A stretch of DNA of 7,370 bases, from positions 1-7,370 of the forward strand of contig JAGALN010000164.1 of the NCBI GenBank assembly GCA_017625185.1, given 5' to 3'. A program made the translations under genes and the position numbers. The DNA is from Clostridia bacterium (GTDB taxonomy: Bacteria > Bacillota > Clostridia > Monoglobales > Monoglobaceae). The notes beneath the pieces were generated by a model. That model made no database searches and was not told the origin of the DNA. It saw only the letters and a list, made by a program, of their open reading frames with translations. Of this stretch, positions 1-7,255 are shown one piece after another (the stretch's first letter is position 1; each line of letters starts with the position of its first letter).

Positions 1-499
1 CCTCAATGACCAGACAGTCTTTGGGGTCTTTCCCAAGTTTCTCTGCTGCCTTTTGGTAGGGTTCCGGGTCTGGTTTTTTTCTGGTTACATCACTTCCAGA
101 GAGAATCAGGGAGAAGCATTCGGCGGGAATCTTTGCTGCATCCAAAGAGATGAGAAGTTTTTCTCTGGCAGAGCTACTGACTAGAGCCACAGTAATCCCG
201 GCGGCATGAAGTGCCTGAATGGTTTCGGCGGCGTGGGGATGGACGGTCAGTTCCCGGTAGACGGCATCGTTATAGTATTGGTACATGGCCGCCATGGTAG
301 CATCAGTTTTCTCGGGAATTCCGGCATCCTTACAGGGACCGATGATAAAGAATTCCTCTCCAGCCCCCAGAAAGGGTTCAAAGAACTCCCGGGTTGCGGT
401 AATACCAACCTCGGAAAGTGCTTTGGTTGCCGCCTTGATGATAACCGGTTCGGAGTCAATCAAAACCCCGTCCATATCGAAAAGTACTGTGTTTATCAT
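1..499 (-). CDS. HAD-superfamily (subfamily IA) sugar-phosphatase / phosphoglucomutase-like hydrolase, 3' end cut by window
   Basis: Reading from the ATG at 499 gives 166 uninterrupted codons to the window edge, so the C-terminus is missing. Seen: the HAD motif I FDMDGVLIDSEP (nucleophile Asp8, acid/base Asp10), a helical cap region about residues 16-85 including FLGAGEE, motif II ending in LVSSS (Ser108-110), and motif III RKKPDPEPY (Lys141/Lys142). The last residues, CLVIE, sit just before the expected motif IV (acidic E-D-S-x-x-G), which lies outside. Family knowledge: this layout fits beta-phosphoglucomutase / phosphoglycolate phosphatase-like cytosolic enzymes using an aspartyl-phosphate intermediate and Mg2+. 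Substrate cannot be told. The start is supported by AAGGAG 7 nt upstream, overlapping the stop of the preceding pseudouridine synthase gene, so the two are probably translated from one mRNA. A link to GlgP through glucose-1-phosphate is not supported: GlgP makes the alpha anomer and the genes are divergent. Confidence 0.9.
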   Translation of the reverse strand, partial: MINTVLFDMDGVLIDSEPVIIKAATKALSEVGITATREFFEPFLGAGEEFFIIGPCKDAGIPEKTDATMAAMYQYYNDAVYRELTVHPHAAETIQALHAAGITVALVSSSAREKLLISLDAAKIPAECFSLILSGSDVTRKKPDPEPYQKAAEKLGKDPKDCLVIE

Positions 500-506
500 G
501 TTGTCG

Positions 507-512
507 CTCCTT
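507..512 (-). promoter_or_regulatory. Ribosome binding site of the HAD hydrolase gene
   Basis: AAGGAG on the minus strand, 7 nt before the ATG at 499. Its first base lies inside the TAA stop (512-514) of the upstream pseudouridine synthase gene, which fits tight translational linkage. Confidence 0.8.
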
Positions 513-1420
513 TATAGAATGATTTCCTTGCCGGTAAGGTAGGTAAGGCAACCGCTTTCGGTGGTAAAATCAAAGACAAGCTTGTAAGCAAGCAGGCGTT
601 GAAAGGTGCGTTTCCCGTTTTTTTGTGCTCCGTATTTCACATCTCCTACCAGGGGATGCCCCAGATGGGAAAAGCCTGCTCGAATCTGATGGGTTCGCCC
701 TGTCAGGAGTTCCGCCTCTACCGTGGCGATTTTTCCCGGTTTCAGCACCCGGTATCGGGTATGGCAGGAGGTTGCGCCGGGAACTTTTGTATCGGAAAAG
801 ACCATCCGACGCCGTTTCTCGTCCTTTTTGAGATAGCCAATGATTTCTCCCGATTCAGGCATGGGTGTTCCCTCGGTTTCGCAGAGATAGAATTTCCGGA
901 TTTCTTTATCCTTAATTTTTTGGTTCAGGATTCGCAAGCTTTCGGCATCCTTGGCGCCAATGACTGCCCCTGCGGTATTCCGGTCAATCCGGTGGCAGAG
1001 AGAGGGGAGAAAGGTGTTCTCGGTTTTGGGGTTGTAGTCCCCTTTTTCCATTAAGTAAGCACGCATCTCCGCCTCTAAGGAATCTTCTCCCGGTTCAGCC
1101 TGGGAGGGGAGCCCAGAGGGCTTGTTCATAATGATGATATGTTCGTCCTCGTAAATGACCATAAGAATATGGTCGAAAATCGGCGTGATGGGTTTGGTCC
1201 CATCGAGCACCAAAAACAGATTATCATTGCAGTAGATTTCCAAACGGTCCCCCTCACAGAGCCGGAGACTTCCGTCGGTAATCCGTTTGCCGTTTACCTT
1301 AATTCGTTTTTTTCGCAGAGATTTGTAGATGAGTCCTTGACCGGCATCCGGCATCACCTTGGACAGAAACTTGTCCAGCCGCATCTCCTTGTCGTTCTTC
1401 CCAATGGTAAATTCTCTCAT
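512..1420 (-). CDS. RluA/RluD-family RNA pseudouridine synthase with N-terminal S4 domain
   Basis: A 302-residue protein that should isomerise uridine to pseudouridine in rRNA (or tRNA). Seen: an S4-like RNA-binding segment at about residues 13-60 (RLDKFLSK ... KRIKVNGKRI), the family entry motif NKPSGLPSQ (99-107), the catalytic motif HRIDRNTAG (143-151) with nucleophile Asp146, and the C-terminal motif LLTGRTHQIRAGFSHLGHP (238-256) followed by GDVKYG. The catalytic loop reads HRIDRNTAG where HRLDxxTSG is the commoner RluC/RluD form; Asp and the flanking Arg are kept, so activity is expected. Length is normal for the family. The site modified cannot be deduced, so no symbol is given. It starts 3 bp after the metH stop, with GGAGG (1434-1438) inside the end of metH at a rather long 13-nt spacing, and is followed 12 bp later by the HAD gene. 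Confidence 0.93.
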   Translation of the reverse strand: MREFTIGKNDKEMRLDKFLSKVMPDAGQGLIYKSLRKKRIKVNGKRITDGSLRLCEGDRLEIYCNDNLFLVLDGTKPITPIFDHILMVIYEDEHIIIMNKPSGLPSQAEPGEDSLEAEMRAYLMEKGDYNPKTENTFLPSLCHRIDRNTAGAVIGAKDAESLRILNQKIKDKEIRKFYLCETEGTPMPESGEIIGYLKKDEKRRRMVFSDTKVPGATSCHTRYRVLKPGKIATVEAELLTGRTHQIRAGFSHLGHPLVGDVKYGAQKNGKRTFQRLLAYKLVFDFTTESGCLTYLTGKEIIL

Positions 1421-1423
1421 GGG

Positions 1424-3784
1424 TTACTCTTCGCCTCCAAAAATCCGGTTGGCAATCAAAACATCGGTTCTGGCGTCCTTGGCATAGTGGTCAGCACCCA
1501 CAAACTTAACATATTCTTCGTTTAAGACAGCGCCACCCACCATAATTTCTGCCTTGCATCCCGCCTCTTTCAGGGCGGTAATGGTGTCTTTCATAGCACT
1601 TACCGTAGTGGTCATCAGGGCAGACAGTCCAATCAGCCGAACCTGATGTTCCAGCGCGGTTTTGACTACAGTATTGATGGGGACATCTTTCCCTAGGTCA
1701 ATGACCCGGTATCCATAGTTTTCCAGCAGCATTTTGGCAATGTTTTTCCCAATGTCATGAATATCTCCTGCCACGGTAGCAAGAAGCACGGTTCCCTTGT
1801 CCATACTCCCCTGGGGGACTGAGGACTTCAGTACGTCAAAGCCACACTTAACCGCCTCTGCAGCCTGAATCAGCTGGGGCAGGAAGAGCTTGCCTTTTTC
1901 GTATTGCTCCCCTACCGTGTCCAGAGCGGGGATGAATTCTTCGTCAATGATGGAGAGGGCATCCCGGGTTTTCAAAAGTTCTTCTGTTTTCCGGGTGGTT
2001 TCTGTTTGACGTCCCTCCATGATGTATTCTTTCAGGCTCCGCTCTGCCGAAAGCGCAGCAGGAGCGGGAGGGGCTGTGTTGCTATAATGGGCGATGTATG
2101 AAGTCGCATCCCTGTCCTGATTGTTAAGGACGCGAAAGCTTCTTACAACCTGCATCATGGGTTCTGATAAGGGATTGATGATGGCGCCGGAAAGACCTGC
2201 ACCAAATCCGGATGCCAAAAAGGTACTGTTCAAAACCGGGCGGGCAGGAAGACCAAAGGAAACGTTGCTGACCCCCAAAACCGTATGTAGACCAAGCTTG
2301 GCTTTGACCAGCTGCACTGCTTTTAAGGTTTCCAGAACCAACTCTTGTTGTGCTGAGGCGGTTAAAACCAGACAGTCAATGATGATATCCTCTCTGGGAA
2401 TCCCGTATTTTGCCGCCTCTGTTACAATTTTCTCTGCAATAGCAAGGCGTTCTTGGGCGGTTTCAGGAATGCCGGACTCGTCCAGGGTCAGGCCAATCAC
2501 GGCAGCACCGTATTTCTTGGCAATGGGGAAGATGGCGTCCATGCTTTCTTGCTTGCCGTTGACGGAATTGATAAGAGGCTTGCCGTTGTAAACCCGCACC
2601 GCCTCTTCGATGGCGGCAGGGGCGGAGCTGTCAATTTGCAGAGGCAGATTGGTGACTGCCTGAACCTCCTGAACTGCTCTTTGCAGAGTTTTTGCCTCGT
2701 CAATGTCGGGAAGACCGCAGTTCACGTCCAGAGCATCCGCTCCGGCTTTTTCCTGGGCGATGGCCTCGCCTGCCAGATAGCCAAAATCTTGCTCTCGCAG
2801 TTTTTCTTTTAGTAATTTCTTCCCGGTGGGGTTGATTCGTTCCCCAATGACGGTAATGCCCTGGTCAAAGACAGTGGTCTTACACCCGGAGCTGATGGCG
2901 GTCACTTTTTTGGGTTCCGGCATCTGGGGAGAGAGTCCTTCCAGATTTTTTGCCATGGAGGCAATAAAATCAGGATTGGTGCCGCAGCAACCGCCTAAAA
3001 CACGAACGCCCTTTTGGGAAAGCTCTGTCATAAACCTTCCGTATTCTTCCGGAGTTACCCGGTAAACCGTCTTCCCGTTTTCGATTTCGGGGAGGCCTGC
3101 ATTGGGTTGTGCTATGACGGGAACCCGGGAATAGGTGAGCAGGGTATCAATAATAGGAGAAAGCTCCCTGGGGCCCAAGGAGCAGTTGACGCCCAAAGCG
3201 TCTACCCCTAAACCGGACAGGGTAATGGCGGCACTTTGAGGGTCTACCCCAACAAAGGTTCTGCCGTCTGCCTGATAGGTCATGGTAACAAAAACCGGCA
3301 GATCGCAGTTTTCTTTTGCGGCAAGGACCCCCGCCTTGACCTCCAATAAATCAGACATGGTTTCAAATAGGATTGCATCCGCTCCGGCGGCAACACCTGC
3401 CATGATTTGTTGCAGAAATAAATCGTAAGCCTTATCAAAGGTCAAGGTTCCCATGGGCTGCATCAACTGCCCTAGAGGACCAATATCCAAAGCCACATAA
3501 GGCGAGCCACTTTCCTTGGCAAGCTTGACCCCGGCGGTAATCAGTTCCTCGGGGGTGTAGGGACAGTCCTTGAGCTTATAGGCGTTTGCCTGAAAGGTGT
3601 TGGTGGTAATCACCTGACATCCGGCGGCAAGGTATTTTTGGTGGATACCCTGGATAATATCCGGGTGCTCAATGTTGTAAACCTCGGGGAGCCCCCCTGC
3701 CGGGAGCCCGGCTGCCTGGAGCATGGTTCCCATTGCTCCGTCAAAGAGTAAAAAGTTGTCTTTTAAATAGCTTCTAACGTCCAC
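1424..3784 (-). CDS. metH: Cobalamin-dependent methionine synthase core (homocysteine, folate, cap and B12 domains; no activation domain)
   Basis: A 786-residue cytosolic enzyme transferring the methyl group of methyl-tetrahydrofolate through cobalamin to homocysteine, giving methionine. Seen in order: a homocysteine-binding barrel, about 1-285, with the zinc ligands Cys201 (GVNCSLGP) and Cys266/Cys267 (GGCCGTNP); a pterin-binding barrel, about 305-570, with GERINPTGKK (314-323), DVNCGLPDIDE, QIDSS (Asp385), NSVNGK and VSNVSFGLP; a B12 cap of helices, about 575-655; and the B12 domain, 662-785, with the base-off motif Asp674-x-His676-x-x-Gly679 (GDIHDIGKN), SALMTTT and a GGAVL loop. E. coli MetH is 1227 residues; the whole C-terminal reactivation domain is absent and is supplied by the overlapping upstream gene. 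Start is GTG at 3784, supported by AAGGAGG 9 nt upstream. All expected catalytic residues are present, so it looks functional. It needs B12 from outside this window. Confidence 0.96.
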   Translation of the reverse strand: MDVRSYLKDNFLLFDGAMGTMLQAAGLPAGGLPEVYNIEHPDIIQGIHQKYLAAGCQVITTNTFQANAYKLKDCPYTPEELITAGVKLAKESGSPYVALDIGPLGQLMQPMGTLTFDKAYDLFLQQIMAGVAAGADAILFETMSDLLEVKAGVLAAKENCDLPVFVTMTYQADGRTFVGVDPQSAAITLSGLGVDALGVNCSLGPRELSPIIDTLLTYSRVPVIAQPNAGLPEIENGKTVYRVTPEEYGRFMTELSQKGVRVLGGCCGTNPDFIASMAKNLEGLSPQMPEPKKVTAISSGCKTTVFDQGITVIGERINPTGKKLLKEKLREQDFGYLAGEAIAQEKAGADALDVNCGLPDIDEAKTLQRAVQEVQAVTNLPLQIDSSAPAAIEEAVRVYNGKPLINSVNGKQESMDAIFPIAKKYGAAVIGLTLDESGIPETAQERLAIAEKIVTEAAKYGIPREDIIIDCLVLTASAQQELVLETLKAVQLVKAKLGLHTVLGVSNVSFGLPARPVLNSTFLASGFGAGLSGAIINPLSEPMMQVVRSFRVLNNQDRDATSYIAHYSNTAPPAPAALSAERSLKEYIMEGRQTETTRKTEELLKTRDALSIIDEEFIPALDTVGEQYEKGKLFLPQLIQAAEAVKCGFDVLKSSVPQGSMDKGTVLLATVAGDIHDIGKNIAKMLLENYGYRVIDLGKDVPINTVVKTALEHQVRLIGLSALMTTTVSAMKDTITALKEAGCKAEIMVGGAVLNEEYVKFVGADHYAKDARTDVLIANRIFGGEE

Positions 3785-4448
3785 AGGCGGAATCCTCCTT
3801 TTGGAATTGGCAATGACCGTTCATGGAGCAACAGGAACAATCGTGGTTTTTTTTGTTTGAATCTTGGGCTTGGGTAAAGCCAAGAATGGCAGTTACCGAC
3901 TTTCTCGGTATCATCAGGAATTGCTCGGTGATGGTAAGACCAATTTTTCTGGATGTGTCCAGAATCTCCGAAATTCGGCTTTGAAGGGTCATGGGCAAAT
4001 CCCCGTAGCCGGGACTGAACCGGGTGGTCAATCCGCATCCATCCCTTGCAGCAATTGCCCCAATTTCCAACTCTGCATGGTCGCAGAGTTGTTCGGCAAG
4101 TTCGGTGGCGCAGGCGTCCAGCATCACCGCACGGGTCATGGACTCTGCCTCGCTGATGCGAATCAGGTTGTCCGCCTCAATACCGAGGGTTGCGGCAAGG
4201 AGAGCACATTTGCGGCAACCTTGCAGGTGTTTCTTGATGGCATCTCCAGGGAGCTGTAGGTCACATTCCGGCAGAAAAACGGTATCTCCATGCTCTAAGG
4301 GAAAAATCCGGTAGCAGAACCGGGGCTTGACGGAATCTGCCATGGCTTTCATGCAGGTGTCCAGAAGATCCAGAGTTTGAGAGTCAATTTCCTGCCCGTG
4401 ATACCCCAAGTATCGTAGGATTTCGCCCCTGTTCGGAGTCAGTTCCAC
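3774..4448 (-). CDS. Stand-alone methionine synthase reactivation (AdoMet-binding) domain protein with Cys-rich tail
   Basis: A 224-residue protein matching the C-terminal activation domain of MetH, which binds S-adenosylmethionine and remethylates cobalamin after oxidation to cob(II)alamin. Seen: RFSPGYGD (143-150), in which Arg143 and Tyr148 have the spacing of the AdoMet-contacting Arg and Tyr of E. coli MetH, then the family block IGLTITE ... MIPRKSVTAILG (169-190). The N-terminal part has YLGYHGQEID and a CRKCALLAATLG segment (78-89). The tail from about 195 is hydrophilic and holds Cys204, 206, 207, 213 and 222. Homologues as separate proteins are known (the Thermotoga maritima type). 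The start is GTG at 4448 with AAGGAGG 8 nt upstream, and this is the first gene of the operon. Its 3' end overlaps metH by 11 bp, and the metH ribosome binding site lies within its coding sequence, suggesting coupled, matched synthesis of the two parts. The reductant partner is not encoded here. Confidence 0.93.
   Translation of the reverse strand: MELTPNRGEILRYLGYHGQEIDSQTLDLLDTCMKAMADSVKPRFCYRIFPLEHGDTVFLPECDLQLPGDAIKKHLQGCRKCALLAATLGIEADNLIRISEAESMTRAVMLDACATELAEQLCDHAELEIGAIAARDGCGLTTRFSPGYGDLPMTLQSRISEILDTSRKIGLTITEQFLMIPRKSVTAILGFTQAQDSNKKNHDCSCCSMNGHCQFQKEDSACGR
3794..3800 (-). promoter_or_regulatory. Ribosome binding site of metH, inside the upstream gene
   Basis: AAGGAGG on the minus strand, 9 nt before the GTG at 3784. 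It decides the non-ATG start of metH and lies inside the last codons of the activation-domain gene. Confidence 0.85.
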
Positions 4449-4456
4449 GGCGATTC

Positions 4457-4463
4457 CCTCCTT
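4457..4463 (-). promoter_or_regulatory. Ribosome binding site of the activation-domain gene
   Basis: AAGGAGG on the minus strand, 8 nt before the GTG at 4448. This full match to the anti-Shine-Dalgarno sequence supports GTG as the true start. Confidence 0.85.
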
Positions 4464-4480
4464 GCGTTTTTGATACTAAA

Positions 4481-4509
4481 ATTATACGGGAAACAGCGGT
4501 GTTTGTCAA
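4481..4509 (-). promoter_or_regulatory. Consensus sigma-A promoter of the methionine synthase operon
   Basis: On the minus strand, TTGACA (4504-4509), a 17-bp spacer, and TATAAT (4481-4486): both hexamers match the housekeeping consensus exactly. Transcription should begin near 4474, leaving a leader of only about 26 nt that holds little beyond the ribosome binding site. No riboswitch, attenuator or leader peptide fits in that space, so control, if any, must act at the promoter or elsewhere. Confidence 0.9.
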
Positions 4510-4557
4510 ATAGATTTTGGCGTCGAAAAGTCCTTTATAAATTTATGAAAAAAAGGT

Positions 4558-4586
4558 TTGCTAAATCGGGGATTTTGTGATAGAAT
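4558..4586 (+). promoter_or_regulatory. Sigma-A promoter of the glycogen phosphorylase gene
   Basis: TTGCTA (4558-4563), a 17-bp spacer and TAGAAT (4581-4586), each one or two bases from consensus. An A/T-rich stretch lies just upstream (about 4534-4556), which could act as an UP-like element. The predicted transcription start is near 4593, giving a leader of roughly 48 nt. The -35 hexamers of this and the opposite promoter are about 48 bp apart, back to back. Confidence 0.75.
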
Positions 4587-4596
4587 AGAGAATGTG

Positions 4597-4616
4597 TTTT
4601 CAGCTAAGCTGGAAAA
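4597..4616 (+). repeat. Imperfect inverted repeat just after the glgP promoter (possible operator or mRNA hairpin)
   Basis: The 20-base sequence pairs TTTTC with GAAAA and AGC with GCT, with one bulged G and a TAA centre; the core AGCTAAGCT is a perfect dyad. It lies at about +4 to +24 of the predicted transcript. Such a place suits a repressor operator, but a 5' mRNA stem or chance in an A/T-rich leader is possible. No regulator gene is present in the window to assign it to. Confidence 0.45.
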
Positions 4617-4627
4617 GTGTATCATTT

Positions 4628-4633
4628 AGGAGG
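4628..4633 (+). promoter_or_regulatory. Ribosome binding site of glgP
   Basis: AGGAGG, 7 nt before the GTG at 4641. It supports the GTG start; no ATG with a comparable site lies nearby in frame. Confidence 0.88.
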
Positions 4634-4640
4634 ATCATAA

Positions 4641-7088
4641 GTGAAAAAAAGTACGACAAAAATTGACGCATACAAAGAGAAAAAAGCCTTTGTTAAGGAC
4701 GAAATTACAGGCAAGGTAAAGCGGTATTTCGGGAAAACCGTAGAGAAAGCCACCCTTCATGAAATTTACACGGCGGTTTCCATGACCATTCGTGATGAAA
4801 TCATGGAAAAGTGGATGGCATATAACGAAAAAACCGAGCAAAAGCCTCAGAAGGAGCTTTACTATCTATCCTTTGAATTTTTGATGGGAAGAGCCATGGG
4901 CAACAATCTGATGAACCTGACCGAAACCAAGCTATATCGAGAGGTTTTGGAGGAGATGGGAGTATCCCTTTCCCAGGTAGAGGAATACGAAACTGATGCA
5001 GGTCTGGGTAACGGTGGTCTTGGCAGACTTGCCGCATGCTTCTTGGACTCCCTGACCAATCTGGAGATGCCCGCATACGGCTGCGGAATCCGGTATGAGT
5101 TTGGTCTCTTCCGCCAGAAAATTGTGGACGGCTACCAGATTGAGATGCCGGACCCCTGGCTCCAGAGCGGTAACGTCTGGGACATTGCCAGACCCGAGGA
5201 TATCAAGGAGGTTCACTTTAACGGGCGGATTGAGGAGTACATGGAGGACGGACAGTTAAAGTTCCGCCATACCGACTATAACACCGTCATTGCAGAGCCT
5301 TACGATATGCCCATCACTGGCTTTGAGAGCGAAACCGTCAACACCCTCCGTCTGTGGCAGGCACGGTCTCCCGAAGTGATGGATATGAGCGAGTTCAACC
5401 GTGGTGATTATGTGAAAGCCACCGAGAATAAGGAGCTTGCCGAGGTCATCTCCAAGATTCTCTACCCCGAGGATAACCATTACGAGGGCAAGATGCTCCG
5501 GCTGAAGCAGCAGTATTTCTTTGTATCTGCTACCATTCAGTGGATTCTGGCAAAGCATAAGAAAAAGGGACTCAGCATCTACGAGATTCCCGAGTATATC
5601 CAGATTCATATCAACGATACCCACCCCACCATTGCCATCCCTGAACTCATGCGGATTTTGATGGACGAAGAGGGAATGGGCTGGGATGATGCCTGGAACA
5701 TTGTGGGAAAAACCTTTGCCTACACCAACCATACCATTCTCTGTGAGGCATTGGAAAAGTGGCCCTTTGAGATGGTGGAAAAGCTACTCCCCAGACTGGC
5801 TATGATTATCCGGGAGATTGACCGCCGTCAGCGGGGGGCTCTTTGGGAGCGGTTCCCCGGGGACCACGGCAAGATTGAATATATGGCAGTGATTGCCCAC
5901 GGGCAGGTCAGCATGGCAAACCTCTGCCTGACCGCCTGTCATAGTGTCAACGGTGTTGCGGCGCTCCATACCGAGATTTTGAAGCAGGAAACCTTTAAGG
6001 ACTACTATAGCATTTATCCCTATAAGTTCAAGAACATGACCAACGGCGTAACCTTCCGTCGCTGGCTCTATAAGGCGAATCCCGAACTGTCCGACTTGAT
6101 TACCGAGGCAATCGGGGACGGCTGGATTAAGGATTATACCCAGCTCAAAAAACTGGCTCCCATGGCGGATGATGCCGCATTCCGGGAGAAGTTTGCGGCA
6201 GTTAAGCTAGAGAACAAGAAAAAGCTTGCGGCATATATCAAGGAGCATAAGGGGATTGAGGTTGACCCCAACTCCCTCTTTGACGTCCAGATAAAAAGAC
6301 TCCATGAGTATAAGAGGCAGCTTTTGAAGGCATTTCAGATTATCTACCGGTATCAGCAGATTCTGGATAATCCGGAATCCGCCGATCTACTTCCCACCAC
6401 CTATATCTTCGGTGCGAAAGCAGCACCGGGCTACCGGATGGCGAAGCTGATTATCAAGTTTATCAACGATGTTGCCGAGGTCATCAACAATGACCCCAGA
6501 GTGAAGAACATCTTAAAGGTGGTCTTTATCGAGAATTATAGTGTTTCCATTGCGGAAAAGATTGTAGCGGCTGCCGATTTGAGCGAGCAGATTTCTACCG
6601 CCTCCAAGGAAGCGTCGGGAACCGGTAACATGAAGCTGATGCTAAACGGTGCCCTGACCATCGGTACCATGGACGGTGCCAATGTGGAAATCCGGGAGCA
6701 GGTTGGGGATGATAACATTTTCATCTTTGGTCTTTCCTCCCAGGATGTTTTAAACATCTATGCCCAGGGCAAGTCCCCCAGCCCCGAAATCTATGCTACC
6801 AATCCCGTTATTAAGCGGGTGGTAGATACCATGATTGATGGCACCTTTACCCAGGATAATCTCTTCTATGATTTGTATCATTCCCTGGTGCAGGGCGGCT
6901 TTGCAGATAACTATCTGCTCCTCGCTGACTTTGACTCCTATCTCCAGGCAAATCAGAGAGTTATGGATAAGTTCCGGGATAAGGACGCATGGAACAAGAG
7001 TGCGGTGCTGAATACTGCCTGTGCAGGGTTCTTCTCCAGTGACCGGACGATTCAGAATTATAATGATGAGATCTGGCACCTGAAGTAG
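4641..7088 (+). CDS. glgP: Glycogen / alpha-glucan phosphorylase (GT35 family)
   Basis: An 815-residue cytosolic enzyme that cleaves terminal alpha-1,4-glucosyl units of glycogen or maltodextrin with phosphate, releasing alpha-glucose-1-phosphate. Seen: YYLSFEFLMGRAMGNNL (74-90), the glycine-rich ETDAGLGNGGLGRLAACFLDS region (117-136), GCGIRYEFGLF (147-157), HINDTHP (323-329), the active-site segment YTNHTIL with His364, FKNMTNGVTFRRW (463-475), the phosphate/PLP-site segment KRLHEYKRQ (552-560), and EASGTGNMK (657-665) with the pyridoxal-phosphate Lys665, followed by GTMDGANVE. Full length for the family. The N-terminus has no phosphorylation site like Ser14 of the muscle enzyme, as usual in bacteria. 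Cys368 replaces the proline of NHTVLPEALE, a position I believe varies in bacterial enzymes. Glycogen versus maltodextrin preference cannot be read. It stands alone, with no glgA, glgB, glgC or malQ in the window. Confidence 0.96.
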   Translation: MKKSTTKIDAYKEKKAFVKDEITGKVKRYFGKTVEKATLHEIYTAVSMTIRDEIMEKWMAYNEKTEQKPQKELYYLSFEFLMGRAMGNNLMNLTETKLYREVLEEMGVSLSQVEEYETDAGLGNGGLGRLAACFLDSLTNLEMPAYGCGIRYEFGLFRQKIVDGYQIEMPDPWLQSGNVWDIARPEDIKEVHFNGRIEEYMEDGQLKFRHTDYNTVIAEPYDMPITGFESETVNTLRLWQARSPEVMDMSEFNRGDYVKATENKELAEVISKILYPEDNHYEGKMLRLKQQYFFVSATIQWILAKHKKKGLSIYEIPEYIQIHINDTHPTIAIPELMRILMDEEGMGWDDAWNIVGKTFAYTNHTILCEALEKWPFEMVEKLLPRLAMIIREIDRRQRGALWERFPGDHGKIEYMAVIAHGQVSMANLCLTACHSVNGVAALHTEILKQETFKDYYSIYPYKFKNMTNGVTFRRWLYKANPELSDLITEAIGDGWIKDYTQLKKLAPMADDAAFREKFAAVKLENKKKLAAYIKEHKGIEVDPNSLFDVQIKRLHEYKRQLLKAFQIIYRYQQILDNPESADLLPTTYIFGAKAAPGYRMAKLIIKFINDVAEVINNDPRVKNILKVVFIENYSVSIAEKIVAAADLSEQISTASKEASGTGNMKLMLNGALTIGTMDGANVEIREQVGDDNIFIFGLSSQDVLNIYAQGKSPSPEIYATNPVIKRVVDTMIDGTFTQDNLFYDLYHSLVQGGFADNYLLLADFDSYLQANQRVMDKFRDKDAWNKSAVLNTACAGFFSSDRTIQNYNDEIWHLK

Positions 7089-7109
7089 TACAGTCGTGCT
7101 TGAAAATTC

Positions 7110-7255
7110 GGCAATCTTTGCCCGATGCTGCAACGGAAAATGGCAGTCATGTACACAAAGTACACTCCTGTCATTTCCCGTCTTGTATCGAACAAATCTC
7201 GCCAAATTTTCTTCGCACTCACGAGAGGAAAGGGCAGGGTGGAATTGCAAACCCT
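7110..7255. repeat. 146-bp tandem repeat unit, copy 1
   Basis: It begins 22 bp after the glgP stop codon. The first 115 bases (7110-7224) recur at an offset of exactly 146 bp, with a single difference in the visible overlap (A at 7125, C at 7271). The remaining 31 bases (7225-7255) are seen once only and include a small hairpin (AGGGT 7236-7240 with ACCCT 7251-7255). The unit opens with another small hairpin, GGCAA/TTGCC (7110-7122). Reading frames through it on the minus strand exist, but the period is not a multiple of three and the same bases are read in different frames in the two copies, which argues against coding. The sequence is not a recognised insertion sequence and contains no transposase. 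Confidence 0.85.
7135..7178. other. Long imperfect hairpin within repeat copy 1
   Basis: The outer arms GGAAAATGGCAG (7135-7146) and CTGTCATTTCC (7168-7178) pair apart from one bulged A and one G-T wobble. A 3x3 internal loop follows, then the inner arms TGTAC (7150-7154) and GTACA (7160-7164) around the loop ACAAA. No T-run follows, so it is not a standard intrinsic terminator, though it might protect the glgP mRNA 3' end. Confidence 0.65.

Noticed and set aside
206..517. 103-residue plus-strand open frame near the left edge
   Set aside because: Antisense to the HAD hydrolase frame, which carries the DxDG and KPDP motifs.
599..1054. 151-residue plus-strand open frame
   Set aside because: Antisense to the pseudouridine synthase, whose motifs are clear on the other strand; no recognisable domain.
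3763..4038. 91-residue minus-strand open frame inside the activation-domain and metH genes
   Set aside because: Out of frame with two well-supported overlapping genes, no domain or ribosome binding site of its own; a shadow frame.
4449..4640. SAM, cobalamin or T-box leader in the divergent region
   Set aside because: Both predicted leaders are too short (about 26 and 48 nt) and no conserved riboswitch core is visible.
1..7088. Metabolic link between the HAD gene and glgP through beta-phosphoglucomutase
   Set aside because: GlgP releases alpha-glucose-1-phosphate, not the beta anomer, the HAD substrate is unknown, and the genes lie in separate, divergent units.
7089..7180. Intrinsic terminator of glgP
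   Set aside because: Hairpins are present but none is followed by a run of T, so a factor-independent terminator cannot be claimed.
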